Source of the DNA: Anaerolineaceae bacterium | GTDB taxonomy: Bacteria > Chloroflexota > Anaerolineae > Anaerolineales > Anaerolineaceae | NCBI GenBank assembly: GCA_011620505.1 | Contig: WOZA01000032.1 | Span: 1-5,831 of the forward strand | Length of the DNA stretch: 5,831 bases | Direction: 5' to 3' | Shown here: piece by piece, positions 5,781-5,831 of the stretch | Layout: each line of letters begins with the position of its first letter | How positions within the stretch are numbered: position 1 is the stretch's first letter | The notes under the pieces: model-generated | What the model was told of the DNA's origin: nothing | Database searches by the model: none | Seen by the model: the letters and a program-made list of their open reading frames with translations, nothing else | Program-made: the position numbers and the translations under genes

Positions 5781-5831
5781 ATGGCCGAAGAAAAAGGTTT
5801 ATTTGGAAAGCTCTTTGGGAAAAAAGAACCC
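5781..5831 (+). CDS. N-terminus of an unidentified lysine-rich protein (partial)
   Basis: Seventeen codons are visible, reading MAEEKGLFGKLFGKKEP before the window ends. The frame is backed by a strong ribosome binding site and an upstream TATAAT. The GLFGKLFGKK segment is a short charged amphipathic start, as seen in several unrelated small bacterial proteins (for example some with LysM or BON domains), so no function can be assigned. It is not a recognisable start of SufR, IscR or another Fe-S regulator. It is transcribed divergently from the suf operon across a 237-base intergenic region that holds both promoters and the inverted repeat. Confidence 0.7.
   Translation, partial: MAEEKGLFGKLFGKKEP

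Overview
The window is ordinary bacterial chromosome of moderate GC content with short intergenic gaps. No tRNA, rRNA, CRISPR array or insertion sequence was seen. The sufC-sufB-sufD order and the protein style fit a deep-branching, largely anaerobic bacterium such as a member of the Chloroflexota (Anaerolineae). That placement is an impression from protein character; no marker gene proves it.

Left part, plus strand (1-1631): the last 19 codons of an unidentified gene end at 61. A good sigma70-type promoter (118-146) then drives a two-gene unit: a class I SAM-dependent methyltransferase (180-980) and, six bases later, a PIG-L/LmbE-family deacetylase (987-1631) with an intact zinc site. The pair looks like small-molecule or sugar modification, perhaps of a surface glycan, but the substrate cannot be read here. 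A long, nearly perfect hairpin (1638-1681) separates this unit from the convergent operon and should terminate transcription from both sides.

Centre and right, minus strand (5606 down to 1720): a suf operon with a near-consensus promoter (TTGACT, 17 bp, TATAAT, extended -10, AT-rich upstream tract) is read leftward as sufC, sufB, sufD and then a small unrecognised gene encoding 103 residues with an SH3-like look. SufC is the ATPase, and SufB and SufD are the scaffold pair; together they form the SufBCD complex that assembles Fe-S clusters. All key residues are present. The genes are tightly coupled: sufC and sufB overlap by 8 bp, and sufB and sufD are 4 bp apart. No cysteine desulfurase (SufS), sulfur carrier (SufU/SufE) or SufR-type regulator is in the window.

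Right edge, plus strand (5652-5831): divergent from suf, a perfect 12-bp inverted repeat overlaps a consensus TATAAT, followed by a leader of about 90 bases with a small hairpin, a strong ribosome binding site and the first 17 codons of an unidentified lysine-rich protein. An octamer from the inverted repeat (TTATCGGT) recurs at the suf transcription start, hinting at a shared regulator.

No clear new defence, mobile or RNA system is visible. The two most interesting points are the small unknown gene at the end of the suf operon and the palindromic operator in the divergent intergenic region.
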